64,000 nt of DNA from Rhodoferax koreense (GTDB lineage: Bacteria; Pseudomonadota; Gammaproteobacteria; Burkholderiales; Burkholderiaceae_C): NCBI RefSeq assembly GCF_001955695.1, contig NZ_CP019236.1:1736001-1800000 (forward strand), written 5' to 3'. The notes under the pieces are model-generated. The model did not search any database. It saw only the letters and a list, made by a program, of their open reading frames with translations, and was not told where the DNA came from. How positions within the stretch are numbered: position 1 is the stretch's first letter; each line of letters opens with the position of its first letter. Positions 8,535-16,959 of the stretch are shown piece by piece. The translations under genes were made by a program, and so were the position numbers.

Positions 8535-10787
8535 ATGCCTTCCCTGCTTGACTCATGTTGTTTCTTCCTCCGGCGGATTGACCGGCGACTGGTCGCGGCT
8601 TTGCTGTGGCCGATTATGTTGGCCCTGAGCGGCGCTGCGCAGGCTGCAACCTCGCGCGACAGGCTCACGCTGCTGATCCCCGATGGGGCCAGCCTGTCGA
8701 GCTGGCAGGTCCAGGTCTGGACGGATTCGGCTGCCGAAGAAGGTATCCAGATCAGGACCATGACCGACTCCGCCTTTCTCGCCCTCGGGGCGAACGCGGT
8801 GAACACCATTGCCGGCCTGATCCTGCCCGACAGCGCGCACATCCAGGCCAGCGATGCGCTGGTGGCGGCCGTGAAGCAATACGTCAACGCCGGCGGTCAA
8901 TTGATGCTGACTTACGACGCAGGCGCCTTGACCGACAGCGGCGTGTACTCGCTGACGGGCAAGTCCCGCTTCTCCGACCTGGTGGGCGTGGACTACGTGC
9001 AGTACGACCTGCTGCGCGACCGCGTGGTCGGCTTCGGCCCCATCGTCGGCAGCAAGGGCCGCATGGAAAACCTGTCGCTGCCGCCGGGCAAATACATGCC
9101 CTACGTGGCCGATACCGGCAGCGCTGCGGCCGCCGTCGCCACCGCCGGCCCTGCGAACGCAGTGTTCGTTCCGACCAACCGGTTCGACCCCGGTGGCTCG
9201 CAGTTCATGCGCTCCCTGATCGAGGCGCGCGCCAGGGGCGGCTCGCCCAGCCTGGCCCGGCTCTCGGCCGCTGCGACCAGCGCGACGCAACTGCGTTATG
9301 ACCTGCGTGTCGGCAACGCGACGCAGGCGCTGGCGCAACTGCAGTCGCAACTTAGGACGGGCAGCACCGCGGCCAGCCTGCGCCAGGGCGACGACGTCAG
9401 CGCCGTCGTCAATGCCGACGGCTCCAACTGGAGCGAAAACGCACCCGCGGTCACGGCCTCCAGGCTTGCGTCCTCTGACGCGGCGATGCAGTCGATCAGC
9501 GGCTACGGCTTCGGCGAACTGAGCTACTACCACTTCGTGACGACCGGTACCTTCCCCGGCAAGGTGTTCCTGACTTCGCCCCAGCACGGACTGGTGGCGG
9601 GCGAGCGCGACTACGGTTCCGGAAAGGTGCTGTTCGTCAACATCCCGCTGGGCTACTTCAAGGCGATCGGCACCGACGGCGTGCTGATCCAGGGCTTCCT
9701 GAACCACTTCGCGCGTGACCAGGTGGTCATGCCGCGCCTGTCCGTCCAGCCCAGGGGCGTGGGCGGCCTGGTCTACAACTGGCACGTGGACGACGGCGAT
9801 GACATCGTGCCGCAGTTCCGCAGCCTCATGGCCATGGACTTCATGCAGAACCAGGGTCCGTTCACCGTGCATTTCACCGCCGGTCCCGATGTCGTGACCC
9901 TGGGCGATGGGGCAGGCATGAACCTGCCCAACAACCCGGCTGCGCAGGCCGTGGTGGCCAAGACCGCCAAGGTCGGCTGGTACGCGCGCGGCTACGGCAT
10001 GCCGCACGAGATCGGCTCGCACGGTGGCTGGAACCATGACCTGTACGGCCTGAACGCCAACGAGACCAATGCCGATACCTACCTGCCCTGGCTGGTGCTG
10101 AACTTCAACGCGATCGAGGACGTCACCAATCAACGCTTGCGCGCCTATTCGGCTCCCGTGGGCAACAATCCCACCTGGGCCACGCAATGGCTGGAGCGGC
10201 GAGGCGTGGTCGGCATGTACACCGTCAGCAACACCGGAGCAGCAGCCACGCGCGAATGGCGCAGCGGCGAGCGCCTGACGAACAAGCTCTGGGCCATGCC
10301 CATTGCTCCTCTGGGCAAGTCCGCTACGTTCGAAGAGTTCGAACTCGACGGTGTCACCGACCGCACGTCCGCGCAGTGGCTGGTCGACCTGCAGAGCTTC
10401 GTGGTCAACAACCGCACCAACCGCCTGTTCTACAACCATCCACCCGGCGCACTCGGGCACCTGGGTGTCGTGAAGACTTTCGTCAGGCGCGCCGCGACGC
10501 TGCAATCGGCGGGCCGGTTCAAGTGGTACACGATGGCCGAACTCGCCGACTTCTCTCAGCGCCGTCTGCAGACCACCTGGAGCGCCAGCGGCACTGCCGG
10601 CTGGATCAACTTCACGGGTTACAACCCGGTGTCTCTCACCGATGTGACGTGGCTGTTGCCCCGCAGCGAATACACCATGCCGGCCGTCATATCGGGCTCG
10701 GGCAGCGTTTCGACGACCGACTCGAAGAACTGGGTGGTGACGGCCAAATCCGGCACGAGCATCACCTTCATGGCGTGGAAACTCTGA
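8535..10787 (+). CDS. Secreted polysaccharide deacetylase-like protein with intact Asp-Asp-Gly motif
   Basis: A 750-residue exported protein, paralogous to the one at 2378-4312. It has a signal peptide (about residues 1-38, ending SGAAQA-A), a GATase-like region starting RLTLLIPDG, an insertion of about 110 residues with low-complexity Ala/Ser stretches (about 195-325) that the paralogue lacks, and a C-terminal NodB-like region. Key residues are D419-D420-G421 in WHVDDGDD, H496 and H501 in GSHGGWNH, and a YNHPPG motif. These match the base, metal ligands and pocket residues of family 4 carbohydrate esterases, so this copy is predicted to be the active deacetylase of the exported polymer. It starts 45 bases after the glycosidase-like gene, behind AAGGTG, and closes the operon. 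Confidence 0.74.
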   Translation: MPSLLDSCCFFLRRIDRRLVAALLWPIMLALSGAAQAATSRDRLTLLIPDGASLSSWQVQVWTDSAAEEGIQIRTMTDSAFLALGANAVNTIAGLILPDSAHIQASDALVAAVKQYVNAGGQLMLTYDAGALTDSGVYSLTGKSRFSDLVGVDYVQYDLLRDRVVGFGPIVGSKGRMENLSLPPGKYMPYVADTGSAAAAVATAGPANAVFVPTNRFDPGGSQFMRSLIEARARGGSPSLARLSAAATSATQLRYDLRVGNATQALAQLQSQLRTGSTAASLRQGDDVSAVVNADGSNWSENAPAVTASRLASSDAAMQSISGYGFGELSYYHFVTTGTFPGKVFLTSPQHGLVAGERDYGSGKVLFVNIPLGYFKAIGTDGVLIQGFLNHFARDQVVMPRLSVQPRGVGGLVYNWHVDDGDDIVPQFRSLMAMDFMQNQGPFTVHFTAGPDVVTLGDGAGMNLPNNPAAQAVVAKTAKVGWYARGYGMPHEIGSHGGWNHDLYGLNANETNADTYLPWLVLNFNAIEDVTNQRLRAYSAPVGNNPTWATQWLERRGVVGMYTVSNTGAAATREWRSGERLTNKLWAMPIAPLGKSATFEEFELDGVTDRTSAQWLVDLQSFVVNNRTNRLFYNHPPGALGHLGVVKTFVRRAATLQSAGRFKWYTMAELADFSQRRLQTTWSASGTAGWINFTGYNPVSLTDVTWLLPRSEYTMPAVISGSGSVSTTDSKNWVVTAKSGTSITFMAWKL

Positions 10788-11098
10788 CGTCCAGGCCGCG
10801 GCCCGACGACTGGGCCACACAATGGCTTTGAGCACGGAGCCGCCGACGTCGTGGCGGTCGGTCCGCCGACTCGGTGAATGACGGACATGAGACGGGGCAG
10901 GGTCAGCGAAGAACCGGTCGTCGGCTTGGCGGCAGGTATTCAACGGCTGAACCAGGCCCCGCATGCCTTTTCGATGCCATCAGACGCTTGCGCAGGGTAC
11001 GCGCAACCCGATGCAACCAGAAGAACATGGACAAAAAATCGGAAAAGAAAAAAGCACCTGACGCTTTCGCGTGAGGTGCTTGATTCTTCTTAATTTTT
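10788..11098. other. Intergenic stretch between exopolysaccharide operon and tRNA-Lys
   Basis: No convincing gene in about 310 bases; short open frames lack a ribosome binding site and recognisable content. The right end holds the tRNA terminator described separately. No clear terminator for the exopolysaccharide operon is visible directly after its last stop. Confidence 0.5.
11041..11083 (-). terminator. Rho-independent terminator of tRNA-Lys
   Basis: On the minus strand the arms AAGCACCT and AGGTGCTT enclose a GCG/CGC inner stem and a GAAA loop, and are followed by a run of T broken by single C residues. It lies just 3' of the tRNA, as expected for a single-gene tRNA transcript. The hairpin also has a weaker T-rich flank in the plus direction. 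Confidence 0.8.
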
Positions 11099-11174
11099 TG
11101 GTGGGTCCTGTGTGACTCGAACACACGACCTACGGATTAAGAGTCCGCTGCTCTACCAACTGAGCTAAGAACCC
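11099..11174 (-). tRNA. tRNA-Lys (anticodon CUU)
   Basis: A 76-nucleotide tRNA with encoded CCA. The acceptor stem GGGTTCT pairs with AGGACCC (one T-G pair); the D arm AGCTCAGTTGGTAGAGC and T arm with GTTCGAGTC are standard. The anticodon stem GCGGA/TCCGT holds the loop CTCTTAA, giving anticodon CTT, which reads lysine AAG codons. It has its own terminator downstream and no tRNA neighbours. Confidence 0.95.
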
Positions 11175-11365
11175 ACTTGAGCATCCGAGAAAGTCTCGCC
11201 TGCTAAGCCCGCTATTATGCAGCAAAAATCTGGATTTTTCCGGGTGGACTCAACAAAACGTATTTTTCTGTATCGTCGTCCGGCCGTCACCGGGTGCCGG
11301 CGTTCCGCGAGGCGGCAGTCGCCGCGTGTGCCAAGATACGTGCCGCAAAAAGCAAGGATGTTCGC

Positions 11366-12217
11366 GTGACAAGAATCGACGGGGCGTGGCTGGATCGCAT
11401 GTACAACAACCGGGCGCTGGTGCCTGAGCACCCGAGGCATCTGGCCCATTGGGCGGAGACTTCGGCGCGGGTGCGTCGGCGCAAGGGCTGCACGCTCGAT
11501 GCCGCCTATGGCGACGGAGCGATGGAGAAGCTCGATATCTTCCCGGCTGCCGGGGCGAAGGCGCCGGTGCTGGTGTTCATCCACGGCGGCTACTGGCGCT
11601 CGCTGGACAAGGCCGAACACGCGTTCGTTGCGCCGGCCTTCAACCGTGTCGGCGCGTGCGTGGTGTTGCCCAACTACGACCTGTGCCCGACCGTGACGAT
11701 TGCGCAGATCGTCCTGCAGCAGGTGCAGGCGCTGGCCTGGGTGTACCGCAATATCGCGCGTTTCGGCGGCGATCCGAAACGCATCACCGTGGTGGGGCAT
11801 TCGGCGGGCGGGCATTTGGCGGCGATGTTGCTGGCCTGCCAATGGACGGCCGTCGGGACGGACCTGCCGGCGCGCTTGGTGAGGCACGTGCTGTCGATCT
11901 CTGGCCTGTATGAGCTCGAGTCGATCCGCCGCACGCCGTTCCTCGCCGAGGCGCTTCGCCTCACGTCGGCGCAGGCGCGCCAAAGCAGCCCGGCCTGGAT
12001 GCCCGCACCGAAAAATGGCCAGCTGTTCTCGGTGGTCGGCGGCGACGAGAGCGCGGAGTTCCTGCGCCACAACGCCCTGATCCAGCAGGCCTGGGGAACC
12101 GAGACGGTTCCGGTGAGCGAAACCTTGCCCGGCCTGAACCACTTCAGCATCGTCGAGGCCTTGACCAGGCCGCGCCATCGCCTGCACCAGCTGGCCTGCC
12201 AACTACTCCTGCAGTGA
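11366..12217 (+). CDS. Alpha/beta hydrolase, kynurenine-formamidase-like esterase
   Basis: A 283-residue cytoplasmic serine hydrolase. It shows FIHGGYWRS, the oxyanion-hole motif typical of the arylformamidase and HSL-like esterase branch, the nucleophile elbow GHSAGGH, an acid candidate in VVGGDES, and a C-terminal histidine in LPGLNHFSI. The family hydrolyses small esters or amides such as N-formylkynurenine, but no other tryptophan-degradation gene is near, so the substrate is open. The GTG at 11366 is preferred for the AAGGA a few bases upstream; a GTG at 11294 would add 24 residues. The next gene starts 8 bases after the stop, so the two are probably co-transcribed. Confidence 0.72.
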   Translation: MTRIDGAWLDRMYNNRALVPEHPRHLAHWAETSARVRRRKGCTLDAAYGDGAMEKLDIFPAAGAKAPVLVFIHGGYWRSLDKAEHAFVAPAFNRVGACVVLPNYDLCPTVTIAQIVLQQVQALAWVYRNIARFGGDPKRITVVGHSAGGHLAAMLLACQWTAVGTDLPARLVRHVLSISGLYELESIRRTPFLAEALRLTSAQARQSSPAWMPAPKNGQLFSVVGGDESAEFLRHNALIQQAWGTETVPVSETLPGLNHFSIVEALTRPRHRLHQLACQLLLQ

Positions 12218-12225
12218 GGTGACCG

Positions 12226-13173
12226 ATGTCAGAGTTTGTTGACAACTGGGCAGTCTCGGACCGGATGGGTCCGCGCATGTGCACCGTCGGCCACGCCGCG
12301 GTGGACCATTGTTTCGACATCGCCGAATTTCCCGCGCAGCCGACCAAGACGCCCGCGCACCGCTACCGCATGATTTCGGGTGGCATGGCTTCGAATGCGT
12401 CGATCGCCGCGGCGCGGCTCGGCGCACGGGTTCGGCTGCATGGCGCGGTGGGTGACGACGAGGCCGGTGCCTTCCTGCATGGCCGGCTGTGCAACAACGG
12501 CGTGGACTGCACCGGGCTCCAGCGTGTGCCGGGCGCTTCGTCGTCGATCTCGGCGGTGGTGATCGATGCCCATGGCGAGCGCCAGATCTTCAACAGCCGT
12601 GGCGATGCGCTGGCACGCGCCGGCGCCCTTGACACGCGAGGCTTCGAAGGTGCGGACGTGGTGATGGTCGATCCCCGCTGGATGCGTGGCGCCACGCAGG
12701 CGCTGCACTGGGCGCGGGCCAACGGCGTGCTGAGCGTGCTCGACGGCGACATCTCGCCGCAGGCCGATCTGCAGGTCCTGAGTGCATTGGCCGACTGGTC
12801 GGTGTTTTCCGAAAGCGGTCTGGCCGCGTTCGCGCCGGGCCTGGCCCTGCCGGCCGCGCTGCAGCTTGCGATTGCCGCAGGCACCCAGGTGGCGGTGGTC
12901 ACGCTGGGCCAGCGCGGCGTGTACTGGCTGCGGGCATCGCAGGCGGGCGAGGTGCAGTTCCTGCCCTCGTTCCCGATCAAGGCGGTCGACACCAACGGCG
13001 CGGGCGACGTGTTCCATGCGGCGCTGGCCATTGCGCTGGCCGACGGCCTGGGCGACCGGGCGGCCATCCGTTTCGGCGCCGCCGCGGCGGCCATCAAGTG
13101 CCAGCGCGCCGGCGGGGTGGTCAACGGGCCGGACCGCGCCGAACTCGACGCCTTCCTGGCCGCCGCCCCTTGA
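12226..13173 (+). CDS. PfkB-family carbohydrate kinase
   Basis: A 315-residue sugar kinase of the ribokinase/PfkB family, phosphorylating a sugar hydroxyl with ATP in the cytoplasm. The N-terminal SGGMASNASIAAARLGA motif (PfkB signature 1 region) and the C-terminal DTNGAGDVFHAAL motif, with the anion hole and catalytic Asp, are both intact. Length is normal. Substrate cannot be read from the sequence; ribokinase, fructokinase and KDG kinase are all possible. It starts 8 bases after the hydrolase, behind GAGGTGACCG, and converges on guaC 21 bases beyond its stop. Confidence 0.82.
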   Translation: MSEFVDNWAVSDRMGPRMCTVGHAAVDHCFDIAEFPAQPTKTPAHRYRMISGGMASNASIAAARLGARVRLHGAVGDDEAGAFLHGRLCNNGVDCTGLQRVPGASSSISAVVIDAHGERQIFNSRGDALARAGALDTRGFEGADVVMVDPRWMRGATQALHWARANGVLSVLDGDISPQADLQVLSALADWSVFSESGLAAFAPGLALPAALQLAIAAGTQVAVVTLGQRGVYWLRASQAGEVQFLPSFPIKAVDTNGAGDVFHAALAIALADGLGDRAAIRFGAAAAAIKCQRAGGVVNGPDRAELDAFLAAAP

Positions 13174-13194
13174 CCGAGGCGGGTCGTAGGGCGG

Positions 13195-14172
13195 CTACAT
13201 CAAAAGGTGTTCGCCCGCGTTGTCGCCGCCGAGGATGACGTAGTTGACCTTGCGGATGTCCATGAGCCGGGTGCCGCCGGCGTAGCTGATCGAGCTCTGC
13301 ACGTCCTGCTCCATCTCGACCAGCGTGTCGGCCAGCCTGCCCTTGATCGGCTCCAGGATGCGTTTGCCTTCCACGTGCTTGTATTCGCCCTTGTTGAAGT
13401 CGCTGGCCGAGCCGTAGTATTCCTTGTACAACACGCCGTCGACTTCCACGGTCTTGCCCGGCGATTCTTCGTGGCCCGCGAACAGCGAGCCGATCATGAC
13501 CATCGTCGCGCCGAAGCGGATGCTCTTGGCGATGTCGCCGTGATCGCGGATGCCGCCGTCGGCGATGATGGGCTTGGTGGCCACGCGCGCGCACCACTTG
13601 AGCGCGCTCAGTTGCCAGCCGCCGGTGCCGAAGCCGGTCTTGAGCTTGGTGATGCAGACCTTGCCCGGGCCGATGCCGACCTTGGTGGCGTCGGCGCCCC
13701 AGTTCTCCAGGTCGATGATGGCCTCGGGCGTCCCCACGTTGCCAGCGATGATGAACGAAGCCGGCAGCTTTTTCTTCAGGTAGGCGATCATGTTCTTCAC
13801 GCTGTCGGCATGGCCGTGGGCGATGTCGATGGTGATGTATTCGGGCGCGCGGCCGAGGGCGGCGAGCTGGTCCACCGTGGCGTAGTCGGCCGGCTTCACG
13901 CCCAGCGAGATCGAGGCGAACAGATCGCGTTCGTGCATGTGGCGCACGAACTTCACGTTGTCCAGGTCGAAGCGGTGCATCACGTAGAAGTAGCCGTGTT
14001 CGGCCAGCCATTCGCAGATGGCCTCGTCCACCACGGTCTTCATGTTGGCCGGCACTACGGGCAGGCGGAAGCTGCGCCCGCCGAGCTCCACGCTGGCGTC
14101 GCATTCGGAGCGGCTTTCCACGCGGCATTTGCGCGGCAGCAGCAGGGCGTTGTCGTAGTCGAAGATTTCCAT
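13195..14172 (-). CDS. guaC: GMP reductase
   Basis: Reduces GMP to IMP with NADPH, returning guanine nucleotides to the purine pool. The 325-residue protein has the IMPDH/GMPR barrel: [11 protein letters not shown] with catalytic Cys173, [15 protein letters not shown] phosphate-binding loop and GSLFAGHEE. The length and sequence fit the shorter GMP reductase branch typical of Gram-positive bacteria and some betaproteobacteria rather than the 347-residue enterobacterial enzyme. The start has no strong ribosome binding site (GACGGAC is the best). A terminator-like hairpin lies in the leader (see 14253-14293), which suggests regulation before the gene is transcribed. Confidence 0.93.
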   Translation of the reverse strand: MEIFDYDNALLLPRKCRVESRSECDASVELGGRSFRLPVVPANMKTVVDEAICEWLAEHGYFYVMHRFDLDNVKFVRHMHERDLFASISLGVKPADYATVDQLAALGRAPEYITIDIAHGHADSVKNMIAYLKKKLPASFIIAGNVGTPEAIIDLENWGADATKVGIGPGKVCITKLKTGFGTGGWQLSALKWCARVATKPIIADGGIRDHGDIAKSIRFGATMVMIGSLFAGHEESPGKTVEVDGVLYKEYYGSASDFNKGEYKHVEGKRILEPIKGRLADTLVEMEQDVQSSISYAGGTRLMDIRKVNYVILGGDNAGEHLLM

Positions 14173-14252
14173 GTCCGTCAGCTTTCATCAAAAGTTTGAA
14201 AAACGATTGAGCGCTTGGACTGAAGCCGGTCTTCGTGCGTCTCCCGAACTGA

Positions 14253-14293
14253 GCCGGGCACAAAAAACCGGGCTGCAATTGCTTGGGCCCGGT
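14253..14293 (-). promoter_or_regulatory. Terminator-like hairpin in the guaC leader, with a possible competing arm
   Basis: Read on the minus strand, ACCGGGC (14287-14293) pairs with GCCCGGT (14267-14273), directly followed by a run of six T. That is the form of an intrinsic terminator, but no minus-strand gene lies upstream, so it sits in the guaC leader about 90 bases before the start. A second arm GCCCGGC (14253-14259) just after the T run could pair with the same left arm and prevent the terminator. A TAGAAT box about 10 bases upstream could be the -10 element. Function is inferred. Confidence 0.45.
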
Positions 14294-14420
14294 GATTGAT
14301 TCTAGCCCTGCCGGCCCTTTGGGGTGAGCCGCCGGGGTTGAACCCACGCTGGCCGCGTGGTTGCGCGTTGCGCTACGGTAAAGCCGTGCCTTGCGCGGCC
14401 CGACTGGCTAAGATCGCCCC

Positions 14421-14933
14421 GTGAACCCAAAACCGCCCAAACTTCCCGAATCCGTGCTGGTGGTGATCCACACGCCCGCCCTCGAGGTGCTGCTGATCCG
14501 CCGCGCCGATGCCGTCGGCCATGTTGACCATTGGCAATCCGTCACCGGCAGCAAGGACACCCCCGGTGAGGACTTCCATGACACCGCAGTGCGCGAGGTG
14601 TTCGAGGAAACCGGCATCGCCTGCGGCCCGGGCTCGGCATTGGCCGACGGCCTGTGCGACTGGGACATCGAGAACATCTACGAGATCTACCCGCAGTGGC
14701 GCCACCGCTACGCGCCGGGCGTGGTGCACAACACCGAGCATCTGTTCAGCCTGCAGGTGCCGGCTGGCACCGAGGTGCGCCTGAGCCCGCGCGAGCACAC
14801 GGCGTACCGCTGGCTGCCCTACCTGGCAGCGGCGGAGGCCTGTTTCTCGCCGTCGAATGCCGAGGCCATCCTGATGCTGCCACGCTTCATCGAAGACATT
14901 TCACCCACCTCGGGCTGGGCGGCCGCCGCATGA
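14421..14933 (+). CDS. nudB: Dihydroneopterin triphosphate diphosphatase (Nudix)
   Basis: A 170-residue Nudix hydrolase. The Nudix box runs from about residue 43 (GSKDTPGEDFHDTAV then REVFEETGI), with one extra residue between the first Gly and Glu. The order WQSVTGS, IENIYEIYPQWRHRYAPGVVHNTEH matches NudB, which removes pyrophosphate from dihydroneopterin triphosphate, the product of FolE, in folate synthesis. folE lies 2.5 kb downstream on the same strand, which supports this reading. The start is GTG. The stop overlaps the next gene (ATGA), so expression is linked to the ybhP-like gene and clsB. Confidence 0.85.
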   Translation: MNPKPPKLPESVLVVIHTPALEVLLIRRADAVGHVDHWQSVTGSKDTPGEDFHDTAVREVFEETGIACGPGSALADGLCDWDIENIYEIYPQWRHRYAPGVVHNTEHLFSLQVPAGTEVRLSPREHTAYRWLPYLAAAEACFSPSNAEAILMLPRFIEDISPTSGWAAAA

Positions 14934-15664
14934 ACATCCTGCGCGTGGCCACTTACAACATCCACAAGGGCGTGCAGGGCCTGGGGCCGGCGCGCCGGCT
15001 CGAGATCCACAATCTGGGCCATGCCGTGGAGCAGCTCGATGCCGACATCGTCTGCCTGCAGGAAGTGCGCAAGCTCAACCGCAACGAGCAGAAATACTTC
15101 ACCCATTGGCCGGATCTGCCGCAGGCCGACTTTCTGGCGCCCGAGGGTTACGAGGCCATCTACCAGACCAATGCGGTCACCAAACATGGTGAACATGGCA
15201 ATGCGCTGCTGTCGCGCTGGCCGGTGGTGTGGCACAAACACGAAGACATGTCCGACCACCGCTTCGAGCAGCGCGGCCTGTTGCACGTGCACGTGCAGGT
15301 GCACGACACACCCGTGCACGTGATCGTGGTGCACCTGGGCCTGATCCCGGCCAGCCGCCTGCGCCAGGTGCGCCAGTTGCAGGCTTACATCGCCCGAGAG
15401 GTGCCGGCGGGCGCCGCGCTGATCGTGGCGGGCGATTTCAACGACTGGGGCACGCAGATGCGCACCGCGCTCAACGCCATCCACATGCAGGCGTTCGAGA
15501 AGAAGGGCGCGCTCACCTATCCGTCGCGGCTACCGCTGGTGCAGCTCGATTACGTCTACGCGCGCGGCCTGAAGCCGCTGGGGCTGGAAGTGCCGAAGGG
15601 CCGGATCTGGTGGCGCATGTCCGACCATCTGCCGCTGCTGGCCGAGTTCGGCATGCCGACGTAG
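14930..15664 (+). CDS. Endonuclease/exonuclease/phosphatase family protein (YbhP-like)
   Basis: A 244-residue member of the EEP (DNase I-like) fold. Active-site blocks are present in order: YNIHKG, CLQEVR, HGNALLSR, VVHLGL, GDFNDWG and MSDHLPLLAEF, giving the metal-binding Asn and Glu and the catalytic His pair. In enterobacteria ybhP lies next to clsB (ybhO), and the same pair occurs here, with clsB starting at the base after this stop. The family cuts phosphodiesters of DNA or phospholipids, so a role in phospholipid handling is reasonable but not proven. The ATG overlaps nudB by four bases. Confidence 0.82.
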   Translation: MNILRVATYNIHKGVQGLGPARRLEIHNLGHAVEQLDADIVCLQEVRKLNRNEQKYFTHWPDLPQADFLAPEGYEAIYQTNAVTKHGEHGNALLSRWPVVWHKHEDMSDHRFEQRGLLHVHVQVHDTPVHVIVVHLGLIPASRLRQVRQLQAYIAREVPAGAALIVAGDFNDWGTQMRTALNAIHMQAFEKKGALTYPSRLPLVQLDYVYARGLKPLGLEVPKGRIWWRMSDHLPLLAEFGMPT

Positions 15665-16876
15665 ATGTCGCGCTCGGCGCCCCGGCTGCGCGGCGGCCAC
15701 CACCTGCGGCTGCTCGAAGGCAGCCGGGAACTGTTTCCCGCCCTGATCGAGGCCATGGACGGCGCGCGGCACGAGGTGCGGCTCGAAACCTACATCTTCG
15801 ACTTCACCGGCGCCGGTGCATCCGTGGCCGAGGCCCTGGCACGCGCGGCCGAACGCGGCGTGAAGGTGTGCCTCACCGTGGACGGCCTGGGCACCGGCGT
15901 ATTGCCCGCCCTGTGGCGATCGCGTTTCGGCCAGGCCGGCGTGGCCTGGCGCGTGTATTCGCCGGTGAGCGCGATGGCGCTGCTGCTGCCCACGCGCTGG
16001 CGCCGGTTGCACCGCAAGCTGTGCGTGATCGATGGCGAGCTGGCGTTCTGCGGCGGCATCAACATCCTCGACGATTTCCATGATCCGACCCATGGCGTGC
16101 TGGCCGCGCCGCGATTCGACTTCGCCGTGCGCATCACCGGGCCGCTCGTGGCCGAGGCGGAACAGACCGTGGCGCTGCTGTGGCGGCGCCTGCAGGCGGT
16201 GCGCGAACTCCGGCAGCACCATCTGCACAAGGCCGTGCAGCGGCTGCTGGCGCCCATCACGCTGCCGGCGCCAGCGGGGCAAAGCCTGGCCGGCGGCCAC
16301 CTGGCCCGCGCGGCGTTGGTGCTGCGCGACAACCTGCGCAGCCGCAAGCGCATCGAACGCGCCTACCTGCGCGCGATCGGTGCCGCGCGGCGCGAGATCA
16401 TCATCGCCAACGCCTACTTCGTGCCCGGTTTCAAGCTGCGCCGCGCGCTGGTGCTCGCGGCAGAGCGCGGCGTGCGTGTGCAACTGCTGCTGCAGGGCCG
16501 GTACGAGTACTTCATGCAGTATCACGCCTCGCGACCCATCTACGGCGCGCTGCTCGGCGCCGGCGTCGAAATCTTCGAATACGCACCGAGCTTCCTGCAT
16601 GCCAAGGTGGCGGTGATCGACGGGCATTGGGCCACCGTGGGTTCGTCGAACCTCGATCCGCTGAGCCTGCTGCTCGCGCGCGAGGCCAATGTGGTGGTGG
16701 ACGATGCCGGCTTCGCCACCGAGCTGCGTGACCGGCTGCTGGGCGCCATGCAACTGGCCGGCCCGGCCGTGGACCCGGCCACGTACGCGCGCCGCCCGCT
16801 GCGCCAGCGGGGCATGGAGTACCTGGCCATGCTGGTGATGCGGCTGGCGCTGCTGGTCACGCGGAATCGCTATTGA
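15665..16876 (+). CDS. clsB: Cardiolipin synthase B
   Basis: Phospholipase D superfamily enzyme at the inner membrane that makes cardiolipin from phosphatidylglycerol and a second phospholipid. Two HKD motifs are intact: HRKLCVIDG with CGGINILDDFHD following (first half), and HAKVAVIDG with GSSNLDPLSL following (second half). The 403-residue length and absence of N-terminal transmembrane helices fit ClsB rather than ClsA. A hydrophobic C-terminal segment (MEYLAMLVMRLALLV) may bind the membrane. The ATG follows the upstream stop without a gap, so the two are translationally coupled. Confidence 0.9.
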   Translation: MSRSAPRLRGGHHLRLLEGSRELFPALIEAMDGARHEVRLETYIFDFTGAGASVAEALARAAERGVKVCLTVDGLGTGVLPALWRSRFGQAGVAWRVYSPVSAMALLLPTRWRRLHRKLCVIDGELAFCGGINILDDFHDPTHGVLAAPRFDFAVRITGPLVAEAEQTVALLWRRLQAVRELRQHHLHKAVQRLLAPITLPAPAGQSLAGGHLARAALVLRDNLRSRKRIERAYLRAIGAARREIIIANAYFVPGFKLRRALVLAAERGVRVQLLLQGRYEYFMQYHASRPIYGALLGAGVEIFEYAPSFLHAKVAVIDGHWATVGSSNLDPLSLLLAREANVVVDDAGFATELRDRLLGAMQLAGPAVDPATYARRPLRQRGMEYLAMLVMRLALLVTRNRY

Positions 16877-16939
16877 ATTAGTAGCGGTCTGCGCAATTGG
16901 GGTCTACGCTGGAGGCCCAAAATCTTTAAACCAGAACTG

Positions 16940-16959
16940 TTAACATCCAGCGATGTTAA
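16940..16959. promoter_or_regulatory. Perfect inverted repeat at the folE start
   Basis: TTAACATC, four bases, then GATGTTAA: two perfect 8-base arms in an AT-rich setting. It overlaps the first possible folE ATG (16953). It could be an operator for the folE-BLUF pair or a small hairpin that hides that ATG; if it is an operator, the true start is more likely the ATG at 16977. Confidence 0.45.

Noticed and set aside
8553..10964. 803-residue minus-strand open frame across the second deacetylase-like gene
   Set aside because: High GC content leaves long antisense frames open. The plus-strand frame has a signal peptide, family motifs and a ribosome binding site; the antisense product is Arg/His/Gly-rich without recognisable domains.
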